From: Candidatus Woesearchaeota archaeon
Lineage (GTDB): Archaea > Nanobdellota > Nanobdellia > Woesearchaeales > DSVV01
Direction: 5' to 3'
NCBI GenBank assembly: GCA_016214075.1
Contig: JACRPI010000024.1
Location: forward strand, 1 to 42,817
Length of the DNA: 42,817 nt
Below, one piece after another: positions 16,214 through 24,400 of this stretch (positions are counted from its first letter, which is position 1; every line of letters starts with the position of its first letter). The notes below the pieces were generated by a model, which saw nothing but the letters and a program-made list of their open reading frames with translations, did no database searches and had not been told where the DNA came from. The translations under genes and the position numbers were made by a program.

Positions 16214-16462
16214 CTACTGCTCGTCTTTATGATATAAATCAATGAAGACAATCTTTTCTTCTTCTTGGAAATATGCATATGCTAATCTATATGGTTTCAC
16301 ATATAATTCACGAGTTCCTTTTCTGCTATACATCATCGGTTTTCCTATTTCGGGGTTTTCTATTATTTTCTCAACTTGTTTTTTGATTTGTTCTTTAGTG
16401 GCTCGGTGCTTTATCTTGCTCACTTTCTTAAGGAAATTTTCTCTATGTTCTATTTCTAACAT
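16214..16462 (-). CDS. RelE/ParE-type toxin
   Basis: An 82-residue protein with the RelE/ParE fold pattern: FLKKVSKIKHRATKEQIKKQ helices, then PMMYSRKGTRELYVKPYRLAYAYF and IVFIDLYHKDEQ strands ending in the usual HK-D tail. These toxins cut ribosome-bound mRNA or inhibit gyrase. The gene overlaps its AbrB-type antitoxin gene by 7 bases. Confidence 0.83.
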   Translation of the reverse strand: MLEIEHRENFLKKVSKIKHRATKEQIKKQVEKIIENPEIGKPMMYSRKGTRELYVKPYRLAYAYFQEEEKIVFIDLYHKDEQ

Positions 16463-16722
16463 GCACGTAACTCCTTAAGAAAGTCTTCTTTAGATTTTCT
16501 CTGAAATTTTCCATTGTCATATTCTTGCCATGCTTTCTCTACTTCTTCCGCAAAGGCAAGGTCTTCTCGAAGATTTGAAGCAAGGGATTTCATACTTTTT
16601 AGTATAAACCTTCCATCATCTTTTATCATGAGAAATTCATCTCCTGTTTCTACATCATCTCTTAAAGATGAAGGGATGACTATTTGCCCCTTTGTGCTTA
16701 CTTTTGCTATTGCGTATTCCAT
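16456..16722 (-). CDS. SpoVT/AbrB-type antitoxin
   Basis: An 88-residue protein. Residues 1-48 are a swapped-hairpin AbrB domain (AKVSTKGQIVIPSSLRDDV, then GDEFLMIKDDGRFILK), and the C-terminal helix would bind the RelE toxin. An inverted repeat lies between its TATA box and start codon. Confidence 0.85.
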   Translation of the reverse strand: MEYAIAKVSTKGQIVIPSSLRDDVETGDEFLMIKDDGRFILKSMKSLASNLREDLAFAEEVEKAWQEYDNGKFQRKSKEDFLKELRAC

Positions 16723-16734
16723 ATTACCACCAAA

Positions 16735-16762
16735 GTAAGGTGTAACTTACCCATATAAATAG
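16735..16762 (-). promoter_or_regulatory. Promoter and operator of the AbrB/RelE pair
   Basis: GTAAG-GTGTAA-CTTAC (16735-16750) is a perfect 5-bp inverted repeat between the ATG and a TATA box (CTATTTATAT on the minus strand, 16753-16762). Confidence 0.55.
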
Positions 16763-16851
16763 TTTTGGTTTTTAGCAGTACCCCTACCACAGATTTGCCT
16801 GTTTTCAATTGGACATAACATTGGAATTTAACGAAGTCCTGAAAGCAAAGA

Positions 16852-16884
16852 TTTTCCCCCGTTTACGCGTAATGGGGGTAAAAA
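16852..16884 (-). terminator. Hairpin after the Lrp-type regulator gene
   Basis: TTTTCCCCCGTTTACG and CGTAATGGGGGTAAAA pair strongly with small mismatches. The hairpin begins directly after the stop of the regulator gene and is flanked by T/A runs, so it is a likely terminator. Its CCCATTAC/GTAATGGG core resembles the hairpin of the dispersed repeat, copy B. Confidence 0.55.
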
Positions 16885-16885
16885 T

Positions 16886-17860
16886 TTAGAAAATGTCTTT
16901 TTCACCAAAGACCCAAATATCTTCTCTCATTAATACAAATTCGTAGTTTCTCAATGAATCCACAAATTTTAATCTAATCTCGTCCATAAGACTGCTAAAT
17001 TCCTCATAACTTTCAGCCATAATCTCTAGTTCAATATCCCAAGCGGATAGTTGTCGTATTAGATAGAGGATTTTATTATTTTGTTTTGCATATTCAAATA
17101 ATCTTTTTTCATCCTGTTCGGATAAATTATTAAAATAAATAAATGCTTTAAACATATCATAACCTAATTTCGTATGGTCAACTGCAATACGATATTGAAG
17201 AATGATTTTTTTCTCCTCCATTTTTCTAATTCTGTTTCTCACGATATCCACTGTAGATTTTATTTTTTTAGATAATTCGACTAAACCAATTCTGGCATTT
17301 TGAGCAAGGTTATTTAAAATTTTTTGATCTAACTCATCCAGCTTATTATCGATAATATCATCAGCAAAGATTGCTGGTTCAGATATTTCTTTAAATTTCT
17401 CGTGGAGGTATCTTTTTGTATATTGACGAACATTAACTAGAATCCCAACATCTCTTTTTATTATCAAACCCCTAAATTCCGTATAAATTTTGTTCTTAAG
17501 ATCATTAAATTCTTTAACATTTCTTGCGTAAATTGTTGAATGAAAATCCCAGACTCCATCATTACCTCCAAACCAATAAAGACCAGGGATTTTCTTGAAG
17601 TATTCATAAAATCTTTCTCTTTCTTTTGGATTATTAGCCAATTGGAAGTAAAGCTTGAAAAACATGTAACCAAATTTACTAGGGTTAATAGAGGTAATAA
17701 ATCCCTGAATTATGCCCTCTTTTTGTAATTTCTTTATTCTGTTTCTTATTGATTCACGTGATAAGTTTACTTTTTTGGCTAGCTGGTTATCACTAATTCG
17801 GCAATTTTTATCTAGTTCATATAAAATTTTTCTGTTTATTAAATCTAATTTATAAGTCAT
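16886..17860 (-). CDS. Tandem double Lrp/AsnC-type regulator
   Basis: A 324-residue protein made of two Lrp/AsnC units in one chain: HTH 1 (LDLINRKILYELDKNCRIS ... RESIRNRIKKLQKEGII) and ligand-like domain 1 to about residue 150, then HTH 2 (LDQKILNNLAQNARIGLVEL ... RNRIRKMEEKKII) and domain 2. Single-domain Lrp proteins are about 150 residues. A TATA-like box (17881-17890) about 25 bases upstream supports the ATG at 17860 over one 12 bases earlier. It is divergent from the SAM-synthetase operon with a 128-base gap, so it is the obvious candidate to control that operon, possibly in response to an amino acid or SAM-related ligand. Confidence 0.85.
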   Translation of the reverse strand: MTYKLDLINRKILYELDKNCRISDNQLAKKVNLSRESIRNRIKKLQKEGIIQGFITSINPSKFGYMFFKLYFQLANNPKERERFYEYFKKIPGLYWFGGNDGVWDFHSTIYARNVKEFNDLKNKIYTEFRGLIIKRDVGILVNVRQYTKRYLHEKFKEISEPAIFADDIIDNKLDELDQKILNNLAQNARIGLVELSKKIKSTVDIVRNRIRKMEEKKIILQYRIAVDHTKLGYDMFKAFIYFNNLSEQDEKRLFEYAKQNNKILYLIRQLSAWDIELEIMAESYEEFSSLMDEIRLKFVDSLRNYEFVLMREDIWVFGEKDIF

Positions 17861-17873
17861 TTTAACTGACAAA

Positions 17874-17973
17874 AGTGGTTTAATTTATAAGTATTTCCAT
17901 TTATTGCACGATTTTTCCCAAAACATTTAATATACTCTTTATGATTTTAACTATATAGTGGTAATTAAATTAA
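17874..17973. promoter_or_regulatory. Divergent promoter region, Lrp gene and SAM-synthetase operon
   Basis: AGTGGTTTAATTTATAA (17874-17890) and AGTGGTAATTAAATTAA (17957-17973) are similar direct motifs next to the two divergent starts. A palindrome ACTATATAGT overlaps the second (17950-17959), and TTTAATATAC (about 17926-17935) is a TATA-like box for the operon. The shared motif is a candidate site for the Lrp-type regulator. Confidence 0.45.
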
Positions 17974-17988
17974 CACGTGGAAAAATTT

Positions 17989-18942
17989 ATGGTACGAGAA
18001 AATATTATATTGGAACCAGCACCCATAGTTAAAAGTAGAACAATTGATGATTTTTGTAGGAAACGGAATGTATTAATTAAAGATTGCAGTAAAGTACGAA
18101 CTCTGGATGGTTTTTCTTCTGGAACATTCAAAGATTATCGTAGTTCAAGATTGGTTAATGATTTTGGAGAAAGAGATCCTGTTTTATATTCAATCGTTTA
18201 TACTACAGCAGGCTATAGTTTAGGAAATATTGCACGAGAATACAATCAGCTAAATGGCATGGATGGAGAGAACGGAGTTAAAGTAATGAGTATAATTGAC
18301 CAAAGATTAGATGAAAGAGTTAAAAGATTATTGGCTGGTTGTTCAGAATTAGTTGAAATTTCTTTAAGTGATAGAATTTATTCAAGAGAAGAGATAAGAG
18401 AAATAGTTCTTAAGACAGTTGGAGAAACAGAAAGAGACTGTATTGATATTGAAAATTACGATTTAAGTTATAATCAACTCGCTAAAGAGGTCTTAGCTTG
18501 TAGTCCCGATTATGTTTTCATGCCATTAGGTGGTGGGGAAGCAATAAACTCAACTTTGAATCTTTTCCAAACCATTAGTAAGACTGGAAGGAAAGTACCA
18601 CGATTAATCGCAGCAACAATTAAAGCGAGTGTGTATGGGGGTAGAACACAAGAAGATTCAATTGCAGATAAATTAGTAACACCCTATTCAGAATTGTTTC
18701 CAAAAATAAATAGAGCCATTGGTGAATACGGAGAGATTATCGTTGTAGAAGAAACAGAAATTATGCCGACTTATTTTGCTCTTCAGCAATGTGGAATTAA
18801 AGCTGAACCGAGTGCGGCAGTTGCATTTGCTGCTGCCAAAAAGATAAATGTTCCTGAAAATGAGATTGTTTTGGTAGTTAATAGCGGTTCTGGAATTTAT
18901 TTTGATGAGAATCATACTCTAAGGGGTGCAATATGGGGTTAG
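17989..18942 (+). CDS. Fold-type II PLP-dependent enzyme (threonine-synthase-like)
   Basis: A protein of 317 residues from the ATG at 17989; a GTG 12 bases earlier is an alternative start. GFSSGTFKDYRSSRLV places the likely Schiff-base Lys at residue 48, as in SGSFKDR of threonine and cysteate synthases. LGGGEAINSTLNLF (GGG at 181-183) is the phosphate-binding loop, and VVNSGSGIYF (Ser 299) contacts the PLP ring nitrogen. Members catalyse beta- or gamma-replacement or elimination on phosphorylated or acylated serine/homoserine. It is about 80-100 residues shorter than typical threonine synthase and the substrate is unknown. It overlaps the next gene by 10 bases, and the third gene is SAM synthetase, pointing to an amino acid related to methionine or SAM. 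AGA- and TTA-rich codon use differs from the MCM gene. Confidence 0.8.
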   Translation: MVRENIILEPAPIVKSRTIDDFCRKRNVLIKDCSKVRTLDGFSSGTFKDYRSSRLVNDFGERDPVLYSIVYTTAGYSLGNIAREYNQLNGMDGENGVKVMSIIDQRLDERVKRLLAGCSELVEISLSDRIYSREEIREIVLKTVGETERDCIDIENYDLSYNQLAKEVLACSPDYVFMPLGGGEAINSTLNLFQTISKTGRKVPRLIAATIKASVYGGRTQEDSIADKLVTPYSELFPKINRAIGEYGEIIVVEETEIMPTYFALQQCGIKAEPSAAVAFAAAKKINVPENEIVLVVNSGSGIYFDENHTLRGAIWG

Positions 18943-19967
18943 CTGAAGCAGTATTAAAATCAAGAGAACTCTGTGCAGATGGAAAGATAAGAGTTTATTG
19001 CTTTGGAAAACAAGGTCCTGTAGAAGAAGAAAGTCCTAATGCAAAATTAAAGTATCTTTTTTCTCCACAGATACTTGGTGCTGTTTTAGATTCTCTTTCT
19101 TCACAACAGTTAGAAGAAACTTTGAGTACACACACTTCTGCTATGGTGGATAAGGATTTCCAATTCAAAAGAGCATGTGAAGTCAGAGCTACAGACTTGG
19201 AACCGGTTTTAGATAGAATAAATTCTGGAACTAAATTAGGAATTCAAGCAGCAAATCCGTCTCTCCCCAGACAATTGGATTTGATTAGGTATAAAAGAAT
19301 ATATGAAACTGCCAAAGATAAGATCGAAGCTCATCAGCAGCTTAGCCAAGATGAGGCTATAATCTTTAGAGCTTTTTCGACGGATTGCGATTCAGGAATA
19401 TCAAGATTAGACTTTGCCAGATATTATTGCAGAACAGTCAATTTTATGTTTAATATAGGGCTTTTATTGGCAAATTGTGCACAAGAAAAAGGTGTCGAAC
19501 CATTGCTTGCTTTATGTTTAGATGATTACCTGACGGAAGATTATGAAAAGATTGCTTCTAAACATGGATTAGATAGAGTAAAACTTATAGAAATGTATCA
19601 CGAAAGATTAGGTACTTTTAGAGGTCTTCTGAAACAAGGAACGCAGAGAAACACTGGAAGCTATATCTTTAATGAAGTTGGTTTGGAGGCTGAATTATGT
19701 TATTGTGATGCTTGCAATGCCAGAATTTGTCCATCAAGAGCTTCAAAAGCAGTCGAAACAATAGCCGAGCTTGGTTGTGATGCCGTTGTGAATTTTTACA
19801 TAGAGGATGATGGGCCTGTAAGAATGGGCTTGCATTATGAAAGAATAGAAAGAGGAATGTTACATTATACTGAAGTACTAAAAGATAATACTTTGCGAGT
19901 TAATGTCTATTTTGGAAGGAATAGGTCATTTATGGTCATTCACGAGTCAGGAGAAAAGAGAGAATGA
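18933..19967 (+). CDS. Unrecognised Cys-rich enzyme-like protein in the SAM-synthetase operon
   Basis: A 344-residue soluble protein that I cannot place in a family. Features seen: RVYCFGKQGPVEEESPNAK near the N-terminus, a helical middle (RYYCRTVNFMFNIGLLLANC), LALCLDDYLTEDY, GTQRNTGSYIFNEVG, then the cluster ELCYCDACNARICPSRA near residues 257-273 (C-x-C-x2-C-x4-C) and a strand-rich end (VVNFYIEDDGPVRMGLHYER). The Cys cluster could bind zinc or an iron-sulfur cluster; it is not the CxxxCxxC of classic radical SAM enzymes. It is translationally coupled to both neighbours (10-base and 4-base overlaps), so it should act in the same pathway. Confidence 0.7.
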   Translation: MGLAEAVLKSRELCADGKIRVYCFGKQGPVEEESPNAKLKYLFSPQILGAVLDSLSSQQLEETLSTHTSAMVDKDFQFKRACEVRATDLEPVLDRINSGTKLGIQAANPSLPRQLDLIRYKRIYETAKDKIEAHQQLSQDEAIIFRAFSTDCDSGISRLDFARYYCRTVNFMFNIGLLLANCAQEKGVEPLLALCLDDYLTEDYEKIASKHGLDRVKLIEMYHERLGTFRGLLKQGTQRNTGSYIFNEVGLEAELCYCDACNARICPSRASKAVETIAELGCDAVVNFYIEDDGPVRMGLHYERIERGMLHYTEVLKDNTLRVNVYFGRNRSFMVIHESGEKRE

Positions 19968-21130
19968 AAAATATAATTATTGAGGAATCCAAGAAATATC
20001 TCGTACAGAATTTTCCTGTAGAAATGGTAGAAAGAAAAGGGAGAGGTCATCCCGATACGCTAATAGATGGAATTATGGAAAATGTAAGCCTATATTTAAG
20101 TCAGGAATATTCAGTAAAGTATGGAAAAATAAGACATCATAATGTAGATAAAGGACTTCTCTGTGGAGGAGCCACGAAAGTTGAATTTGGTGGGGGTCAT
20201 TTTACCAAGCCAATTAAAGTAATATTAAGTGGTCGTGCTTATGGTGGAATTTCAATAGAAGAAATTGCCCAAAGAGCAGCACGTGATTACCTGAGAAGAG
20301 CAGTTCCTCATCTTAATCTTGATACAGATGTAGTAGTAGAATCTACAATCACCGAAATTTGGCCAAGTTGGAATGAAGTAACAGAGCGATCTAGGGTTCC
20401 TCTGGCTAATGACACTAGTTTTGGAATAGGATATGCGCCATTAACCGATACAGAAAGATTAGTTTTAGGGATTGAAGAATATTTGAATTCTCCTGCATTT
20501 AAAGCAAAATATCCATGGACAGGAGAAGATATAAAAGTTATGGGTCTAAGGACTAATGATGCAATTGAGTTAACAGTAGCAGTTGCGTTAATTTCTCGTT
20601 ATATTGGAAGTTTGGAGAATTATATTGAAGCTAAAAGAACACTGGAAAAAGAAGCGACTGGATTTGCTCAAACTCAAACAGATAAGAAAGTTTATGTTAA
20701 AGTAAATCATGCTGACAGTGTAGAGGCAGGATCAATATATCTGACTGTAAGTGGAACAAGTGCTGAAATGGGTGATGATGGTAGTGTAGGAAGAGGGAAT
20801 AGAGCAAACGGTTTAATTACTCCATTTAGACCTATGACACTCGAAGCGATTGCTGGTAAGAATCCAGTGAGTCATACTGGAAAAATTTATTCCATTCTTG
20901 CTTTTGAAATTGCCGAAAGAATTGTGAGAGAGTTACCACAGGTAGAAAATGTAGAGGTTTATTTACTCTCCAGAATTGGACAGCCAATAGATGACCCTCA
21001 AAATGTCTCCGCTTTAATAACGACCAATGAGAGATATTTTTCATCAATCCAAAGTAAAGTTAAAGATATAATTTGTGAAGAACTTTCCCAAGTTGCTAGT
21101 TTTGCTGATAGATTAATTCGTCATAAATAA
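19964..21130 (+). CDS. Archaeal-type S-adenosylmethionine synthetase
   Basis: A 388-residue protein of the archaeal methionine adenosyltransferase family, distinct from bacterial MetK. It carries [54 protein letters not shown], an [11 protein letters not shown] segment, and [18 protein letters not shown] with [10 protein letters not shown] toward the C-terminus. It makes SAM from methionine and ATP; a relaxed substrate (a methionine analogue made by the two upstream proteins) is an inference from context only. It overlaps the preceding gene by 4 bases (ATGA). Whether this is the only SAM synthetase in the genome cannot be told here. Confidence 0.92.
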   Translation: MKNIIIEESKKYLVQNFPVEMVERKGRGHPDTLIDGIMENVSLYLSQEYSVKYGKIRHHNVDKGLLCGGATKVEFGGGHFTKPIKVILSGRAYGGISIEEIAQRAARDYLRRAVPHLNLDTDVVVESTITEIWPSWNEVTERSRVPLANDTSFGIGYAPLTDTERLVLGIEEYLNSPAFKAKYPWTGEDIKVMGLRTNDAIELTVAVALISRYIGSLENYIEAKRTLEKEATGFAQTQTDKKVYVKVNHADSVEAGSIYLTVSGTSAEMGDDGSVGRGNRANGLITPFRPMTLEAIAGKNPVSHTGKIYSILAFEIAERIVRELPQVENVEVYLLSRIGQPIDDPQNVSALITTNERYFSSIQSKVKDIICEELSQVASFADRLIRHK

Positions 21131-21494
21131 TTTTTGCCCTTATTTTGTTTAGTGTTTTATTTAACTCTGAAAAATTTTAGTCGAGTGAAACGAGCCATTA
21201 AATCAACGTTAGAGGATAGTCCGAAGCATTTCTTGGTTGTTTTGTTTGAAGATTTAACGAAGCCGCCAATGTTAAGATTTTCGGATTTATCCCCTGCTTT
21301 CTCGAAGAGGGGGAAAACATAGTTTTCTTTTGCTCGAGCTTTGTATGGGAGAGCAAAAACTCATCGAGAAAGTTGTGCAATAAGGTGACAAAAAAATTAC
21401 GCAAAACACCCATTATATGAAACTCTTTGCGAAGAACTTCACTATAATTGCCAAAAACTATACATTTTGTCAACGCCTAAACACAAAACATTAA
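21131..21494. other. Intergenic region before MCM
   Basis: No gene is seen. TTTTGCTC and GAGCAAAA near 21326-21356 can pair across a 15-base loop, and a C/G-rich inverted stretch (CCCCTGCTTTCTCGAAGAGGGG, shown here as positions 21290-21312) may act as terminator of the SAM-synthetase operon. ACTATACATTTTG near 21459 is a possible TATA element for MCM. Confidence 0.4.
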
Positions 21495-24400
21495 ATGGGC
21501 AGAAAAACCCTTTTTCTTGGGAGCGCTATGGAAGTAACAGAACAAATCAAGGTATTTCAGGAATTTCTCGAGATTCACTACTTAGCAGACCTCCTAGAAG
21601 CAGTCCGCGTTGGAGAGACGCATTTTAACATTGATTTTGCCATACTCAGCAAACACTCCCCTGAACTTGCGGATTTGCTCCTTGAACAGCCAGAAGAAGT
21701 GACTAAGGCTTGCGAACTTTCTCTTTCCAACTTTGACCTTCCTAAAGAAATAAAAAACTTTCATATTCGCTTCAGGAATCTTCCTGACCAACATAAAATG
21801 TTTGTTCGAAACATCAGAAGCGAACATCTCAACAAACTTCTCGTTATTGAAGGAACGATCAGACAGAAATCTGATGTTCGACCACAAGTTACTTCTGCAC
21901 GCTTTGAATGCCCCAGCTGTGGAAATGTCATGAATGTTCTCCAGCTAGACAGCAAATTCAAAGAACCGAGCAGATGTGGCTGCGGAAGAAAAGGAAAATT
22001 CAGGCTTCTCAGCAAAGAACTTATCGATGTTCAGGGAATTGTTCTTGAAGAAGCGACAAAAGATCTTGAAGGTGGCGCGCAGCCAAAACGCATGAACATT
22101 CTTCTCAAACAAGATCTTGTTAGTCCGATGTCTGATAAAAAGACAAATCCTGGAACAACACTCCAAATAGTGGGGGTATTGAAAGAAATTCCCATCATTC
22201 TTCGCAGCGGCGGACAATCCACAAAATATGATCTCCTTATTGAGGCAAATAACATTATTCCTCTTGAAGAAGACTACAGTAACATTCAAATCAAACCAGA
22301 AGAAGAAGAACAAATCAAAAAGCTTTCTGAGGATCCAAAAATCGCACAAAAACTTGCTGCTGCACTTGCGCCAGGGATTTATGGTCATCAAAAAATCAAA
22401 GAAGCACTTATTCTCCAATTTGTCGGAGGAGTTAAGAAACTTAAAAATGATGGAGTCATGAGCAGAGGGGATATTCACATTTTATTGATTGGTGATCCAG
22501 GATCGGGGAAAACGATTCATGGTGACAGTAAGATCGTTCTTTCTGACGGGACTTATTGTCGCATTAAAGATTTTGTAGAAAAATCTTTTAAAGGATCTGA
22601 CGAATACTCTACTTACTCAGGAACGGTAAATTCAGTGCCAAGTCTCAATGGGCTTGGACTAGAAATCAATAATCCTATTACTGGACTTTGGAAGAGAAAA
22701 GCAACTGCATTATACAAAATAAAAACAAAAACAGGAAAAGAACTGATTTGCACTGAAACAAATCCCCTTTTTACTACGTCATCGGGATATGTTCAAGTAA
22801 CAAAAACAAAAGACCTTTCTCGTCAGGACTGGATTGCTCTTCCACGCAAAATCTCTCTCGATTGCAAAGAACAAACACTTTCTATCTCTGGAAAAACTAT
22901 TGTTGTTACCCCTGCTGTTGCGCGTTTCTTTGCATACGTTCTCGCTGAATCATACGCAGTCTATGCACCTGATAAAGGAAAATATGTTATTGAGTTTACA
23001 AATACTGATGACGCTCTTCTTTCTGATTTTGCTTCCCTTTCTGAAACACTATTTGGACAAAAGACAAAACAATACAAGAACAAGAGCTGTAAAAAGATAT
23101 ATTTCATGAATAAAAATATCTTAAAAGCGTTTTATAGTCTTGAGCCTGCTATTTTTACAACTTCTTTCAATAAAAAAATCCCCTCCTTCATCATGCGCTC
23201 CCCTCTTCCAATTATTTCCTCTTTTTTAGCTGCTTTTTTTGAATGTGATGGCTATGTTGAAAAAAATAAAGGAGTAGGAATAACCCTCGCAAGCAAAGAG
23301 ATGATTGACCAAATTCAGCACCTTCTTCTTCGCTTTGGCATTATCTCTCATTGTGCTGCTGTTACAAAGTGCGCGACAAACACCGCAAAAAAAACAAAGA
23401 GGACCTACTGGAAACTTTTCATTTATGGAACAAATGCACGAATCTTTGGCAAAGAGATAGGTTTTTTATCAATGAGAAAGAATGAAGCTTTGGAAAAAAT
23501 AAGGAGTTTAGAGGAAAATACAAACGTTGATGTCATTCCTCAGCTTTCTTCAGTTCTCAAAACAGTTCGTGCAAAACTACGGATGACACAATTTCAAATG
23601 AATATTCCACGAAGCACGTATCAGCATTTTGAGAGAGGAGACAGAAATCCATCACGAACATCTCTTCAAAGAATAGTCGCTGGTCTTCAAATTAGAGTTT
23701 GCGAACTGCTTCTTGTTTTACAAAAAGCTGATGATATTTCTGTCTTTTCTAACAGAGAACTCTATAACGCAAGTCAAGAAGAGATGAGCAGTATCCTTGG
23801 CTGTTCCCAAACTCTTGTTTCACACTACGAAACGAATAAAATGCAACAACAGGAAGCATTTGATTACACAACATTGAAACAGAAAGTGTTTACTCTTCTT
23901 GATGATGAAATTCTTCTCAAACAACTGAACAATCTTGCACTTCTTTCTACTTCAAACATCTTCTGGGATCAAATAGTATCTATTGAACCTTATCACACAA
24001 ATGAACCTTACATTTATGATCTTGAGGTTGCGGAAACCCATAACTTCATTGCAAACTCTATTTATGTTCATAACTCCCAATTGTTGAAGCGCGCAGCAGT
24101 TGTCGCACCAAAAGCACGGTTTGTTTCTGGAAAAGGAGTCAGCGGCGCCGGACTTACTGCTGCTGTTGTCAAAGATGAATTTCTTCAGGGTTGGAGTTTA
24201 GAAGCAGGAGCAATGGTTCTTGCAAACAAAGGAATTCTTATGATCGATGAGATGGATAAAATGACTGACGAAGATAGAAGCGCAATGCATGAAGGAATGG
24301 AACAGCAGAGTTTCCACTACGACACTCTTTTCCAATTTGCAGATGGCAGCGAGATGAAGATAGGGGAGTACATTGAATCCCTCTTCCAGAAACATCCTGA

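Noticed and set aside
17977-17988. GTG start for the PLP enzyme
   Set aside because: It is possible, but the ATG at 17989 fits a short leader after the TATA-like box and gives a standard N-terminus; kept only as an alternative.
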